Origin: Streptomyces sp. NBC_01381
Lineage (GTDB): Bacteria; Actinomycetota; Actinomycetes; Streptomycetales; Streptomycetaceae
Reading direction: 5' to 3'
DNA: 64,000 nt
Assembly (NCBI RefSeq): GCF_026340305.1
Contig: NZ_JAPEPI010000001.1
Span: 1,116,001-1,180,000, forward strand
Position numbers and translations under genes: made by a program. Each line of letters begins with the position of its first letter. Position 1 is the first letter of the stretch. Positions 8,024 to 18,885 of the stretch are shown here, one piece after another. Below the pieces are notes generated by a model, which saw nothing but the letters and a program-made list of their open reading frames with translations, had not been told where the DNA came from and made no database searches.

Positions 8024-8695
8024 ATGACGATCACGACACAGGACACCGATGTGATGCGAGCGCTCCGGGGACTGGCGGACGACGATTCGTCCGTGCGTCT
8101 GCGGGCCGCTCTGGCGGTCGGCACGGCGCCCGACCCGCGCTTCGTCGACAAGCTCGTCGAGCGCAGCGCGATCGAGCCCGAGTTCTTCGTCCGCGACATG
8201 CTGACCTGGGCGCTCACCCGCCACCCGGTGTCCATGACGCTTCCGCGGCTGCTCCGCGAAGTCCGCTCGCAGCGTGCGCAGGCACGGAGCCAGGCGCTGC
8301 ATACGCTGTCCAAGATCGGGGACCGGCGGGCCTGGCCTGCGATCACGCGGGCGCTGCTTTCCGACGCCGATGACGAGGTGGCGCGGAGCGCCTGGCGGGC
8401 CGCGGTCGTGCTCGTTCCGGAGGGCGATGAGCCGGCGCTGGCCGAGGTCCTCGCGACGCAGCTCGGGCGCGGTGAGCGGGAGACGCAGCTGAGCCTCAGC
8501 CGGGCCCTGGTCGCGCTGGGGGAGGCGACCGGGCCGGCGCTGCGTGCCGCGACGGCGGCCCCCGACCCGCGTACGCGCACGCACGCGCTCGCCACGGAAC
8601 GGCTGCTGCGCGACCCGGACGCCGGGTTCGAGTTCGCGATCGAGGAGGCGAAGCGCGTCGTGGCCCTCGGCGGGTCCGGCCAGGAGGGACGATAG
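8024..8695 (+). CDS. HEAT-repeat protein
   Basis: This 223-residue protein is built of HEAT/Armadillo-like helical repeats. Recurring segments are SSVRLRAALAVGTAPDPRFV near residues 21-40, RSQALHTLSKIGDRRAWPAI near 95-115, ARSAWRAAVVLV and LSLSRALVALGEATGPAL. It has no catalytic motif, signal peptide or membrane segment and is presumably a protein-interaction scaffold. The ATG at 8024 was chosen because AAGGAGGTG ends 9-10 nt upstream; the ATG at 8015 would be too close. The MerR-HEAT gene starts 3 bp after its stop, so the two form one operon. The function is unknown. Confidence 0.8.
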   Translation: MTITTQDTDVMRALRGLADDDSSVRLRAALAVGTAPDPRFVDKLVERSAIEPEFFVRDMLTWALTRHPVSMTLPRLLREVRSQRAQARSQALHTLSKIGDRRAWPAITRALLSDADDEVARSAWRAAVVLVPEGDEPALAEVLATQLGRGERETQLSLSRALVALGEATGPALRAATAAPDPRTRTHALATERLLRDPDAGFEFAIEEAKRVVALGGSGQEGR

Positions 8696-8698
8696 GGC

Positions 8699-9703
8699 GT
8701 GTTGATCGGTGAGGTGGCGCGGCGGTCCGGGGTCAGTGCCCGCATGCTCCGGCATTACGAGTCGCTCGGTCTGGTGCGGCCCTCGGGGCGTACGGGCTCC
8801 GGATACCGGGAGTACTCCGGCGAGGACATCCGCCGGATCTTCCACGTCGAGAGCCTGCGGTCGCTGGGTCTCTCGCTGCGGGAGATCGGGCGCGCGCTCG
8901 ACGATCCCGGCCGCACGCCGTCGGCGCTCGTCGACGACCTCATCCGTCAGACGCGCGAACGCATCGCGGCCGAGACCGAGTTGCTCACGCGGCTGCGCCG
9001 GATCGATGCCGCGGACCCCGCAGGATGGGAGGACGTCCTCCAGATCGTCGCGCTCCTTCAGGCACTGGGGTCCAAGAGCCCCGACGCACGCCAGCGCGCG
9101 GCCCTTTCCTCGGCCGACGAGGTTCCGGTGCCGGTGGAGGCCCTGGTCGAGGCGGCACTGAGCGAGACGGACCCGAACGTCGCCGGAGCCCTGCGATGGG
9201 CCCTCGCGCGATCGGGCGGCGGCGGCCCGGCACTGCTGGCGGACGGCCTCGGCTCACCGGTGGCCGCGGTGCGCGAACGTGCCGTCCAGTCCCTCGCCGA
9301 GCTGCCCGGCGAGGACGCCGCCGCGCGGCTGCGGGATGCCCTCGCGCACCCCGACGCGGTGGTCCGCGGGTATGCGGCTCTGGCGCTCGGGGCACAGGGG
9401 GTGGCCGATGTGGTCCCCACGCTCATCGACATGATCGTGGCGGGAAGGAACGACACCGACGCCGCCGATGCCCTGAGCGTCCTTGCGAGCGACACCGCGA
9501 AGGCGGACGAGATCGCGGCCGGGCTCGTCGACCGCCTCGCCCACGACACCACGGAAGCGCCCGCACGCGGACGCCTGACCCAGTCGCTGGCGGGCATCCC
9601 CGGCCGGACGGCATCGCATGCCCTCGTGGAGCTGTCGCAGGACGCGGACCGCGCCGTCGCACTGACCGCGACGTACCTTCTCCGGCTGCGCGAGGCACGG
9701 TGA
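8699..9703 (+). CDS. MerR family regulator fused to C-terminal HEAT repeats
   Basis: This 334-residue protein begins with a MerR winged helix (LIGEVARRSGVSARMLRHYESLGLV, then SGYREYSGEDIRRIFHVESLRSLGLSLREIG) and a dimerisation helix to about residue 115. In place of a small sensor domain it has about 200 residues of HEAT repeats (LREALAHPDAVVRGYAAL-like segments, SDTAKADEIAAGL, RTASHALVELSQDADRAVALTATYLL). It starts with GTG at 8699 (TTG at 8702 is also possible) behind AGGAGGG. It is cotranscribed with the upstream HEAT gene from a MerR-type promoter. The HEAT part is likely to sense a partner protein, perhaps its operon partner; that is inference. Confidence 0.85.
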   Translation: MLIGEVARRSGVSARMLRHYESLGLVRPSGRTGSGYREYSGEDIRRIFHVESLRSLGLSLREIGRALDDPGRTPSALVDDLIRQTRERIAAETELLTRLRRIDAADPAGWEDVLQIVALLQALGSKSPDARQRAALSSADEVPVPVEALVEAALSETDPNVAGALRWALARSGGGGPALLADGLGSPVAAVRERAVQSLAELPGEDAAARLRDALAHPDAVVRGYAALALGAQGVADVVPTLIDMIVAGRNDTDAADALSVLASDTAKADEIAAGLVDRLAHDTTEAPARGRLTQSLAGIPGRTASHALVELSQDADRAVALTATYLLRLREAR

Positions 9704-9721
9704 GGCACGGTGAGGCACGGT
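9692..9721 (+). repeat. Three tandem 10-bp units across the MerR-HEAT stop codon
   Basis: GAGGCACGGT is repeated exactly three times (9692, 9702, 9712). The TGA stop at 9701-9703 spans the first junction, and the pattern repeats TGA after each unit. Confidence 0.95.
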
Positions 9722-9769
9722 GACGGTTCCGGGCCGCCCGATGTCAGACCCACGTCCTACCCTCGCCGC

Positions 9770-10770
9770 ATGAGCGCTGGTTCCGTCGCGTTGGTCGTGA
9801 CCGAGGAGATAGCGATCCCGTCCTGGGATCTGTACGAACTGAGCATCCCCTGCACGGTGTTCGGCAAGCCCCAGCCGGATCTGTCGGACCACTGGTACGA
9901 CTTCCGGCTGTGCAGCGGGTCCGAAGGCGGGGGTGCCGGGGGCGCCGGAGACACCGGCCTTTCGCTGCGTACGCCGTACGGACTCGACGACCTGGTCGGC
10001 GCGGACACCGTCATCGTGACGTCGGTCCCGGACGCCTGTGTCGACGACGGCGCACCGCTGCCGCCGGGCCTCGCCCCCGCCCTGCGCCGTGCGTACGAGG
10101 CGGGCGCCCGGATGGTCTCCCTGTGCACCGGCGCCTTCGCGCTCGCCGATGCGGGCCTGCTCGACGGCCGCAGGGCCACCGCGCACTGGATGCACACGGC
10201 CCAACTGGCCGAGCGCTACCCGAAGGTGGACGTCGACGACTCCGTGCTCTACGTGGACGACGGTGACATCCTCACCAGCGCGGGAGTGAGCGCGGGCCTC
10301 GACCTGTGCCTGCACCTGGTCCGCCGCGACCTGGGCGCGCACGTCGCCAATCAGCTCGCCCGGCGGATGGTCGTGCCCGCCCACCGGCCGGGCGGCCAGG
10401 CCCAGTTCATCGACCTCTCGGTGCCCGCGACGGACGACGAGGGCCTCGCGCCCGTACTGGAATGGGCCCGCGCCCGCCTCGACCGCCCCCTGACGGTCGA
10501 CGACCTGGCCCGGCACGCGGCGATGAGCCCGCGCACGCTGTACCGCCGACTCCAGGCGGCCACCGGCACGACCCCGCTCCAGTGGCTGCTCAACCAGCGC
10601 CTTGCGCGCGCCCAGAGCCTCCTGGAGTCGACGGACCTGCCGATCGAGCGCATCGGCGTACTCAGCGGCCTGGGCACGGCGAACAACCTCCGCCACCACT
10701 TCCTCAAGCAGGTGGGCGTGTCACCGGGGGACTACCGGCGGGCCTTCCCCCGTGTGACAGCGGGCCCCGG

Positions 10771-10786
<16 letters not shown>
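9770..10786 (+). CDS. GlxA/FtrA-type AraC family regulator (DJ-1/PfpI + AraC HTH)
   Basis: This 338-residue transcription factor has an N-terminal DJ-1/PfpI-like domain to about residue 185. The nucleophile-elbow sequence SLCTGAFALADAGLLDGRRA and ATAHW follow the family pattern. Two AraC helix-turn-helices follow at about residues 235-335 (LTVDDLARHAAMSPRTLYRRLQ and IERIGVLSGLGTANNLRHHF). Such regulators usually control catabolic or stress genes. The DJ-1 part is a sensor and is normally not a peptidase. The start was taken at the ATG at 9770, where similarity to the family begins. Its last 16 bp overlap the convergent UvrA-like gene. Confidence 0.88.
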
Positions 10787-13197
<2,411 letters not shown>

Positions 13198-13373
13198 CGC
13201 GTCTCCATCCGTCGTGCGGGCCGCCTGCGCGGTCTCCGTCGCCTGCCTCACCGTATGCGGCGCCTGGGGGCCCGCGCTTCTCGAATCCTGATCTGCCCGG
13301 CTGCTGATCTCTCCGGCTCCGCTCCGGCTCCTCTCCGGTTCCGCTCCGGCGCCCGACGTGGCCTGGAACACTT

Positions 13374-13393
13374 TTGCAAGCATGTGCTTGCAA
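13374..13393. promoter_or_regulatory. Palindromic operator candidate upstream of the XRE gene
   Basis: TTGCAAGCATGTGCTTGCAA is a 20-bp palindrome with only the central pair unmatched. It is followed at 13398 by a half-site-like TAGCAAGG. It lies 30 bp before the XRE regulator start and 177 bp upstream of the divergent UvrA-like gene. XRE regulators commonly bind such sites at their own promoters; the assignment is inference. Confidence 0.6.
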
Positions 13394-13423
13394 TAGTTAG
13401 CAAGGGCGGGGCAGTATCGGCGT

Positions 13424-13903
13424 ATGGCATCACTCAACGTCGGCAATCTCGGTGAGTATCTGCGTGAGCAGCGGCGCAACGCGCAGCTCTCGCTGCGGCA
13501 GCTCGCCGACGCCGCCGGGGTGTCCAATCCGTATCTGAGCCAGATCGAGCGCGGCCTGCGCAAGCCGAGTGCCGAGGTCCTGCAACAGGTGGCCAAGGCG
13601 CTGCGGATCTCCGCCGAGACGCTGTACGTCCGGGCCGGGATCCTCGACGAGAAGGAGCGGGACGAGCTGGAGACGCGCGCCGTCATCCTCGCCGACCCGT
13701 CCATCAACGAGCGGCAGAAGCAAGTGCTGCTGCAGATCTACGAGTCGTTCCGCAAGGAGAACGGCTTCGAGGTCTCGTCGTACGCGGACGATGTTTCGTA
13801 CGCGGACGGCTCGTCGTTCTCAGATGAAGTGGACACCACCGCTGACGGCCCCCGCACGGCCGACGGCAGTGATGCCAGCCCCAAGGACCACCCCTCAAGC
13901 TGA
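13424..13903 (+). CDS. XRE family transcriptional regulator
   Basis: This 159-residue protein has an N-terminal HTH_3 domain at about residues 8-66 (LGEYLREQRRNAQLSLRQLADAAGVSNPYLSQIERGLRKPSAEVL). A helical stretch (ERDELETRAVILADPSINERQKQVLLQIYESFR) and an acidic, disordered tail follow. The gene precedes an HbhA-like gene and a DUF2516 gene, the same order as Rv0474-Rv0475-Rv0476 of M. tuberculosis from memory. The HTH and tail layout also match Rv0474. It probably represses its own transcription through the palindrome 30 bp upstream. Confidence 0.9.
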   Translation: MASLNVGNLGEYLREQRRNAQLSLRQLADAAGVSNPYLSQIERGLRKPSAEVLQQVAKALRISAETLYVRAGILDEKERDELETRAVILADPSINERQKQVLLQIYESFRKENGFEVSSYADDVSYADGSSFSDEVDTTADGPRTADGSDASPKDHPSS

Positions 13904-13927
13904 AGCGAATCCGGGAGGACCATCGCC

Positions 13928-14503
13928 ATGGCCATCAAGGACGACCTGTACAAGACCCTCAGCGACCCCACCCCCGCCTACTTCGCCGCGGGCACCGCGG
14001 ACCTGGCGTACCAGCAGGCGAAGAAGGTGCCGGGTCTGATCGAGCAGCTGATCGCCGAGGCGCCTGCCCGGTTCGACGCCGTGCGCAACACCGACACCAA
14101 GGCCGTCCAGGACAAGGCCGCCACCCGCGCCAAGGAGGCGCAGGAGACGATCCAGACCAAGGTCACCGAGTTCATCGGCACCCTCGACACCGACCTGAAG
14201 AAGCTCGGCGAGAGCGCTCAGGACCTGGCGCTGCGCTCGGTCGGCGTGGCCGCCGAGTACGCGGTCAAGGCGCGGGAGAAGTACGAGGAGGTCGCCGAGC
14301 ACGGTGAGCAGGCCGTGAAGACCTGGCGCGGCGAGGCCGCCGATGAGATCTCGGAGCTGGCCGAAGCCGTCGAGCCGGACGCTTCGGAGCCGAAGCCCGC
14401 CGAATCGCAGGCCGCCGCCTCCGCCCCGGCGAAGAAGCCGGTGGCGAAGAAGACCACCGCGAAGAAGACGACGGCCAAGAAGACCACGTCGCCCGCCAAG
14501 TAG
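13928..14503 (+). CDS. Heparin-binding haemagglutinin-like (HbhA-like) coiled-coil protein
   Basis: This 191-residue acidic/basic protein has long amphipathic helices at about residues 20-150, rich in Ala, Glu and Lys and with few breaks. A Lys-Ala-Thr-rich C-terminus (KKPVAKKTTAKKTTAKKTT) resembles the heparin-binding tail of mycobacterial HbhA. No signal peptide is visible, as in HbhA. In a soil streptomycete it is unlikely to be an adhesin; lipid-body or envelope association is a plausible role. It starts 24 bp after the XRE gene with GGGAGGACC upstream, and a strong terminator follows. Confidence 0.8.
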   Translation: MAIKDDLYKTLSDPTPAYFAAGTADLAYQQAKKVPGLIEQLIAEAPARFDAVRNTDTKAVQDKAATRAKEAQETIQTKVTEFIGTLDTDLKKLGESAQDLALRSVGVAAEYAVKAREKYEEVAEHGEQAVKTWRGEAADEISELAEAVEPDASEPKPAESQAAASAPAKKPVAKKTTAKKTTAKKTTSPAK

Positions 14504-14531
14504 GCGCGTGTCGCGGCCGTTGCTGCCGTAG

Positions 14532-14568
14532 GAACGGGCCGGGCACTCTCGGAGTGCCCGGCCCGTTC
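14532..14568. terminator. Hairpin terminator
   Basis: A perfect 17-bp stem with a 3-nt TCG loop (GAACGGGCCGGGCACTC at 14532-14548 pairing with 14552-14568) lies 29 bp after the HbhA-like gene. Confidence 0.85.
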
Positions 14569-14646
14569 TCCGGGTAGCGGGTACGGTGTCCGCGTACTCA
14601 AGACTCGCGTACTCAAGACTTTCGAAGGCCTCACGAGCCGGGACTG

Positions 14647-15000
14647 GTGGTGGACGTTGTGCTGATGCAGGGCTTCGCAAACTTCATGTGGCTGCTGTCG
14701 TTGGCCCTGATCGTCTTCTGCGGGTTCGCGCTGCTCGACGCCGCGATCCGGCGCGAGGACGCCTACCGGGCCGCGGACAAGAAGACCAAGCCGTTCTGGC
14801 TGATCATCCTCGGGATCGCCTTCGTGGTGAGCCTGCTCTTCCCGATCCTGTCGTTCCTGCCGATCATCGGGCTCATCGCGACCATCGTGTACATGGTGGA
14901 CGTGCGGCCCGCGATCAAGCAGATCACCGGCGGAGGCGGCGGTGGCCGCCGCGGCTCCAGCAGTGACGGGCCGTACGGGCCGTACAACGGCGGCCGGTAG
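14647..15000 (+). CDS. DUF2516 family membrane protein
   Basis: This 117-residue protein has an N-terminal membrane segment (FMWLLSLALIVFCGFALLDA), a short basic loop (RREDAYRAADKKTKPFW) and one long or two short hydrophobic segments (LIILGIAFVVSLLFPILSFL, IIGLIATIVYMVDV). A Gly-rich tail follows. This is the DUF2516 layout, and its place after an HbhA-like gene mirrors mycobacteria. The GTG at 14647 is used as start; ATG at 14665 is a reasonable alternative and neither has a strong Shine-Dalgarno sequence. The function is unknown. Confidence 0.85.
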   Translation: MVDVVLMQGFANFMWLLSLALIVFCGFALLDAAIRREDAYRAADKKTKPFWLIILGIAFVVSLLFPILSFLPIIGLIATIVYMVDVRPAIKQITGGGGGGRRGSSSDGPYGPYNGGR

Positions 15001-15018
15001 CCCTCGGCCGATCGCAGG

Positions 15019-16338
15019 CTAGCGATCGCGGTCCAGGAGCAGCACAGCCACGTCGTCCGTCAGGTCGCCGCCGTTGAGGTCGCGGACCTCGTTGACCGCG
15101 GCCTCCAGGAGCTCGTCGCCCCGCAGCCCCGCCGCGATCTTGCGGCGGACCATCTCGACCATGCCCTCCTGGCCGAGGCGCTCCTTGCCCTGGCCGATGC
15201 GGCCCTCGATCAGGCCGTCCGTGTAGAGCATCAGGCTCCACCTGCCGCCGAGCTCCACCTGGCGGCGCGGCCAGCGGGCGTTCGGCAGCAGGCCGAGCGC
15301 GGGGCCGCTGTTCTCGTACGGAAGCAGCTCCGCGAGACGCCCGTCGCGGGCGATCAGCGGGGACGGGTGTCCGGCCAGGCAGAGTCCGGCGCGGCGGCCG
15401 TCAGGGGCGATGTCGACGGTGCAGAGCGTCGCGAAGATCTCGTCGTCGGCGCGCTCGTGCTCCAGGACCTTCTGCAGGGTGGAGAGCAGCTCGTCGCCGC
15501 ACAGGCCCGCGAAGGTCAGCGTCCGCCAGGCGATGCGCAGCTCGACGCCGAGCGCGGCCTCGTCGGGGCCGTGGCCGCAGACGTCGCCGATCATGACGTG
15601 CACCGAGCCGTCGGGGGTGCGCACCGTGTCGTAGAAGTCGCCGCCGAGCAGCGCCCGTGAGCGCCCGGGGCGGTAGCGGGCCGCGAACCGCAGCGGTGAG
15701 CCGTCGAGCAGCGGCGTGGGCAGCAGGCCGCGCTCCAGACGGGCGTTCTCCTGGGCCCGCAGGCGCGACTCCGTCAGCTGGCGCTGGGCGGCGTCGGCGC
15801 GCTTGCGCTCCACGGCGTACCGGATGGCGCGGCTGAGCAGCCGCTCGTCCAGTTCGTCGCGGAAGAGATAGTCCTGGGCGCCGACGCGCACCGCCTCGGC
15901 GCCGCGCTCGGCGTCGCCGTTCGCGGTGAGCGCGAGGACGGCGTGCCGGGGCGCGAGGCGCAGCACGTGCTTGAGCATGGCGAGCTCGTCCTCGTCGGCC
16001 TCGGAGGCACCGGTCCCGGGGGCGCCGGCGCCCGTCAGGGCGAGGTCGAGCAGGATGCAGTGCACGTCGTCGGTGAGCAGCCGCTCGGCCTCGGTGAGGT
16101 TGCGGGCGGTGCGGATGCGGATGGGCTTGCCCGCGGAGTCGAGCAGCGCGGGGACGCCGAGTGACCCTGCCGGGTCGTCCTCGATCACCAGCAGGCTGAG
16201 TCCGGTGCCGCCTGTCTGCTCCGTCGGGCGGTGGTGTGCGGCCACGTCCGGGGACGTGGGTACGGGCGCCGGCAGAGCGTGAGCCTGACCGCCTTCCGCG
16301 GCCGGGATCGCTCTCTGCCGCGGTATGGGTACGGGCAT
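15019..16338 (-). CDS. Response-regulator receiver fused to PP2C/SpoIIE phosphatase
   Basis: This 439-residue cytoplasmic signalling protein has a receiver domain at about residues 45-170 (LLVIEDDPAG, phosphoacceptor Asp in CILLDLAL, ALTAN). A coiled linker (AVERKRADAAQRQLTESRLRAQ) leads to a PP2C-type serine/threonine phosphatase domain (GGDFYDTVRTPDGSVHVMIGDVCGHGPDEA, CLAGHPSPL, LMLYTDGLIEGR, DDVAVLLL) that retains the metal-binding Asp residues. It probably dephosphorylates an anti-anti-sigma factor under control of an unseen kinase. Start ATG at 16338 follows GGAAGGAAC; a longer frame to 16563 lacks support. Confidence 0.9.
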   Translation of the reverse strand: MPVPIPRQRAIPAAEGGQAHALPAPVPTSPDVAAHHRPTEQTGGTGLSLLVIEDDPAGSLGVPALLDSAGKPIRIRTARNLTEAERLLTDDVHCILLDLALTGAGAPGTGASEADEDELAMLKHVLRLAPRHAVLALTANGDAERGAEAVRVGAQDYLFRDELDERLLSRAIRYAVERKRADAAQRQLTESRLRAQENARLERGLLPTPLLDGSPLRFAARYRPGRSRALLGGDFYDTVRTPDGSVHVMIGDVCGHGPDEAALGVELRIAWRTLTFAGLCGDELLSTLQKVLEHERADDEIFATLCTVDIAPDGRRAGLCLAGHPSPLIARDGRLAELLPYENSGPALGLLPNARWPRRQVELGGRWSLMLYTDGLIEGRIGQGKERLGQEGMVEMVRRKIAAGLRGDELLEAAVNEVRDLNGGDLTDDVAVLLLDRDR

Positions 16339-16663
16339 CGGTTTTGTTCCTTCCCTCCCCCCGAGGGCATGGTGGGGCGACGGTCGCCGCACCACCGACG
16401 GGGACCATAGCGTTAGCCACGGCCCCATTGGAATGCCGAGCGGCAAACAGCCACCGTCATATGCCGCATGTAGGGCCGCAATTGGGCACGATGGCTCCCA
16501 CCGGGGATGACGAACATCACGCCGGAGGTGTTGAGCACGGAACGTGGGGGTGCGGTGGGTCACATGACGTACGGCACAGAACGGCCACGCGACTGACTCA
16601 CCGCACAGGGACGGTCACTTGTCGGCCGCTTCTTGCCGGCGGCCGGGTCGCCCGGCGGCCGGG
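16339..16663. other. 325-bp gene-free interval upstream of the REC-PP2C gene
   Basis: It separates the NlpC/P60 stop from the leftward REC-PP2C start and must hold that gene's promoter. I could not identify a convincing -35/-10 pair, terminator or small ORF. Confidence 0.5.
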
Positions 16664-17713
16664 CTACTTGTCGGGCCGGACGACCCCGAGGATCTTCATC
16701 GATCCCGCTCCGGCGATGGTGACATCGCGTCCGGGGCGCGGTGCGTGCACGATCGCGCCGTCGCCCAGGTACATCCCGACATGGCTGGCGTCCTGGTGAT
16801 AAATGATCAGGTCGCCGGGGCGCATGTTCTTGATGTCGATGCGCGGCAGTTGCTTCCACTGCTCCTGCGACGTACGCGGAATGCCGTGTCCCGCCGCCGC
16901 CCAGGCCTGTGAGGTGAGCCCCGAGCAGTCGTACGAGGACGGGCCCTCGGCGCCCCACACGTACGGCTTGCCGATCTGGGCGGTGGCGAACTCGACGGCC
17001 TTCTTGCCCTGGCCTGTCGCCTTGCCCTTGATGTCCTTCAGGACGCCCGAACTCACCCACGCCGACTGCTTCTTGAGGGCGGCCTCCTCCTCGAGCTTCC
17101 GGAGCCGCTCGCGCTCCTTCTTCTCGAGCTTGGACTCCATCTCCTCGGCGGCCTCGATCTTCTTCTTGATCTTCTTCTTCGAGGCGGCCTTCGCCTTGCG
17201 GTTGGCTTCCAGCTTCTTCCACTGGGCGGTGGCGTCCTTGGCGTAGACCCGCAGGTCCTCCTGCGTCCGGCCCAGCTCGGTCAGCATGCCCTTGGTGGCC
17301 TTCTCGCCCTGCCGCATCCGCCCCGCGCCGTCCAGGAACTCCTGCGGGTCGTCGCTGAGCATCAACTGGGCCTCGGAGGGCATCCCGCCGCTGCGGTACT
17401 GGGCGCGGGCGGCGGCGCCCGCGCGGGACTTGAGCTTGTCGAGCTTCTGCTGGCCCTTGGTGATGGAGCGGGCGAGCCGCACGATCTGCTGGGACTGCTT
17501 CTTCGACTTCTCCTCGGCCGCGTTGTACGCATCCGTGGCGACGCCCGCTTCGTGGTAGAGGCGGTCGATCTCCTTGCGTACGTCCTCAAGGGACTTGGCC
17601 TTGCCGGGCGTTGGCTTCGCCGGACTCGCGAAGGCCGTGCCGGGTGTCGTCAGCACCGTCACCGCGCAGATCAGCGCCATGCCAGCCATCGTCGAACTCC
17701 GCTTGCCGGTCAC
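16664..17713 (-). CDS. Secreted NlpC/P60 peptidoglycan hydrolase with coiled-coil
   Basis: This 349-residue protein has an N-terminal signal peptide (MALICAVTVLTTPGTAFASP). A long Lys/Glu coiled coil runs from about residues 40 to 215 (repeated KKKIKKKIEAAEEME, KERERLRKLEEEA). The C-terminal NlpC/P60 domain carries the catalytic Cys in YDCSGL, with His residues in SHVGMYL and IVHAPRPG. It cleaves cell-wall peptide stems outside the cell, as in RipA/CwlO-like enzymes. Start GTG at 17713 follows GGGAGGCGGGAC. I looked for a c-di-AMP riboswitch in its leader and saw none. Confidence 0.92.
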   Translation of the reverse strand: MTGKRSSTMAGMALICAVTVLTTPGTAFASPAKPTPGKAKSLEDVRKEIDRLYHEAGVATDAYNAAEEKSKKQSQQIVRLARSITKGQQKLDKLKSRAGAAARAQYRSGGMPSEAQLMLSDDPQEFLDGAGRMRQGEKATKGMLTELGRTQEDLRVYAKDATAQWKKLEANRKAKAASKKKIKKKIEAAEEMESKLEKKERERLRKLEEEAALKKQSAWVSSGVLKDIKGKATGQGKKAVEFATAQIGKPYVWGAEGPSSYDCSGLTSQAWAAAGHGIPRTSQEQWKQLPRIDIKNMRPGDLIIYHQDASHVGMYLGDGAIVHAPRPGRDVTIAGAGSMKILGVVRPDK

Positions 17714-17736
17714 GTCCCGCCTCCCCCAAAACTGAT

Positions 17737-17749
17737 TTACCGTCAGTAA
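17737..17749. promoter_or_regulatory. Short inverted repeat in the NlpC/P60 promoter
   Basis: TTAC-CGTCA-GTAA lies 24-36 bp upstream of the GTG start. The position suits a repressor or -10 overlap, but the arms are only 4 bp. Confidence 0.25.
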
Positions 17750-17895
17750 CTTGTGGTCGCCCCGGGGATGGTGCCATGCCGGCGCGCAATCCGACAGAGC
17801 ACGTCGGCAACTCCCATCCCGCTGCCCGACTCATGTGACGAACGGCACTGGAAGATCGTTCCCTGCAGGTCAGGCCGGGGGATCTGCTCCATGCG

Positions 17896-17937
17896 AGGCA
17901 TGTTTCACGCCTGACGAGGCACGGTTCACGCCTGACG
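17896..17937. repeat. 21-bp tandem duplication across the methyltransferase stop codon
   Basis: Two 21-bp units at 17896-17916 and 17917-17937 differ at three positions. On the minus strand each encodes the last residues RQA followed by TGA, so the stop codon is duplicated. Confidence 0.9.
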
Positions 17938-18723
17938 GGGCGCCAACGCCTCCCACCGCAGGGTCACTTCACCCTGCCGCCAGCGCGAAGGCCGGTCGGC
18001 CACCGGCCAGTCCGCGGCCAGCTCGCGCACCGTCCTGATCCACCGCTGCCGCGCCCCGTACGAGGCGTATGGGGCCGCTGCCGCCCAGGCCCGGTCGAAG
18101 TCGCGCAGGAACGCGTGTACGGGCTCGCCCGGCACGTTCCGGTGGATCAGCGCCTTCGGGAGCCGCTCGGCGAGGTCGGACGGCCGGTCGAGCGAGCCCA
18201 GACGGGTCGCGAAGGTCACCGTGCGCGGGCCTTCGGGGCCGAGCGCGACCCAGACGTGCCGCCGCCCGATCTCGTCGCAGGTCCCCTCCACCAGCAGTCC
18301 GCCGGGTGCGAGCCGCGCGCACAGCCGCTCCCACACGGCGGCGACCTGTTCCTCGTCGTACTGCCGTAGGACGTTGGCGGCCCGGATCAGCGCGGGCCTG
18401 CCAGGCAGCGGCACCTCGAAGCCGCCGTGCCGGAAGGAGAGCCCCTCCCTCTCGTACGGCTTCGCGGCCGCGACCCGCGCCGGATCGATCTCGACGCCGA
18501 CCACGCGTACGTGGGGCGCGGCCGTCCGCAGCCGCACCAGCAGCTCGACGGCGGTCCAGGGCGCGGCTCCGTAGCCGAGGTCGACGGCCACGGGGTCGGC
18601 CGCGCGCCGCAGCTCGGCGCCGTGCGTGGCGGCGATCCAGCGGTCCATGCGGCGCAGCCGGTTGGGGTTGGTGGTCCCGCGGGTCACCGTTCCCACGGGG
18701 CGGGAAGGGGTGCGGGAGGCCAT
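17926..18723 (-). CDS. SAM-dependent methyltransferase-like protein
   Basis: This 265-residue protein has a Rossmann-like methyltransferase core: AVDLGYGAAPWTAVELLVRL near residues 50-70 is the SAM loop, and VVGVEIDPARVAAA holds the acidic ribose-binding residue. Later parts (RLAPGGLLVEGTCDEIGRRHVWVAL) fit a class I fold. The substrate is unknown. The start at 18723 was chosen because upstream sequence belongs to the divergent mshA promoter. The codons at its stop are tandemly duplicated. From memory it corresponds to a conserved Streptomyces gene next to mshA. Confidence 0.8.
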   Translation of the reverse strand: MASRTPSRPVGTVTRGTTNPNRLRRMDRWIAATHGAELRRAADPVAVDLGYGAAPWTAVELLVRLRTAAPHVRVVGVEIDPARVAAAKPYEREGLSFRHGGFEVPLPGRPALIRAANVLRQYDEEQVAAVWERLCARLAPGGLLVEGTCDEIGRRHVWVALGPEGPRTVTFATRLGSLDRPSDLAERLPKALIHRNVPGEPVHAFLRDFDRAWAAAAPYASYGARQRWIRTVRELAADWPVADRPSRWRQGEVTLRWEALAPRQA

Positions 18724-18885
18724 GGGGAAAGGGTATGTGCCCGTAGCCGTGGGCAACGGTTGAGCCCGACCCGGTAATGATTTAGCAAAGAGGAAATGGA
18801 GGCGGCCCTTCCGATGTTCTCCCTCTGGAGGGCTTTTGCGGGCCCTCCCGCAAGCCATGCCCGCGCGCGCAAGGAGGACCGCCAC

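Noticed and set aside
17714..17925. c-di-AMP (ydaO-type) riboswitch upstream of the NlpC/P60 gene
   Set aside because: Such riboswitches are common before cell-wall hydrolase genes in Streptomyces, but the characteristic paired conserved blocks were not visible here.
18724..18885. SigR promoter for mshA
   Set aside because: A GGGAAA-like sequence is present, but no GTT lies at the required spacing, so no promoter was called.
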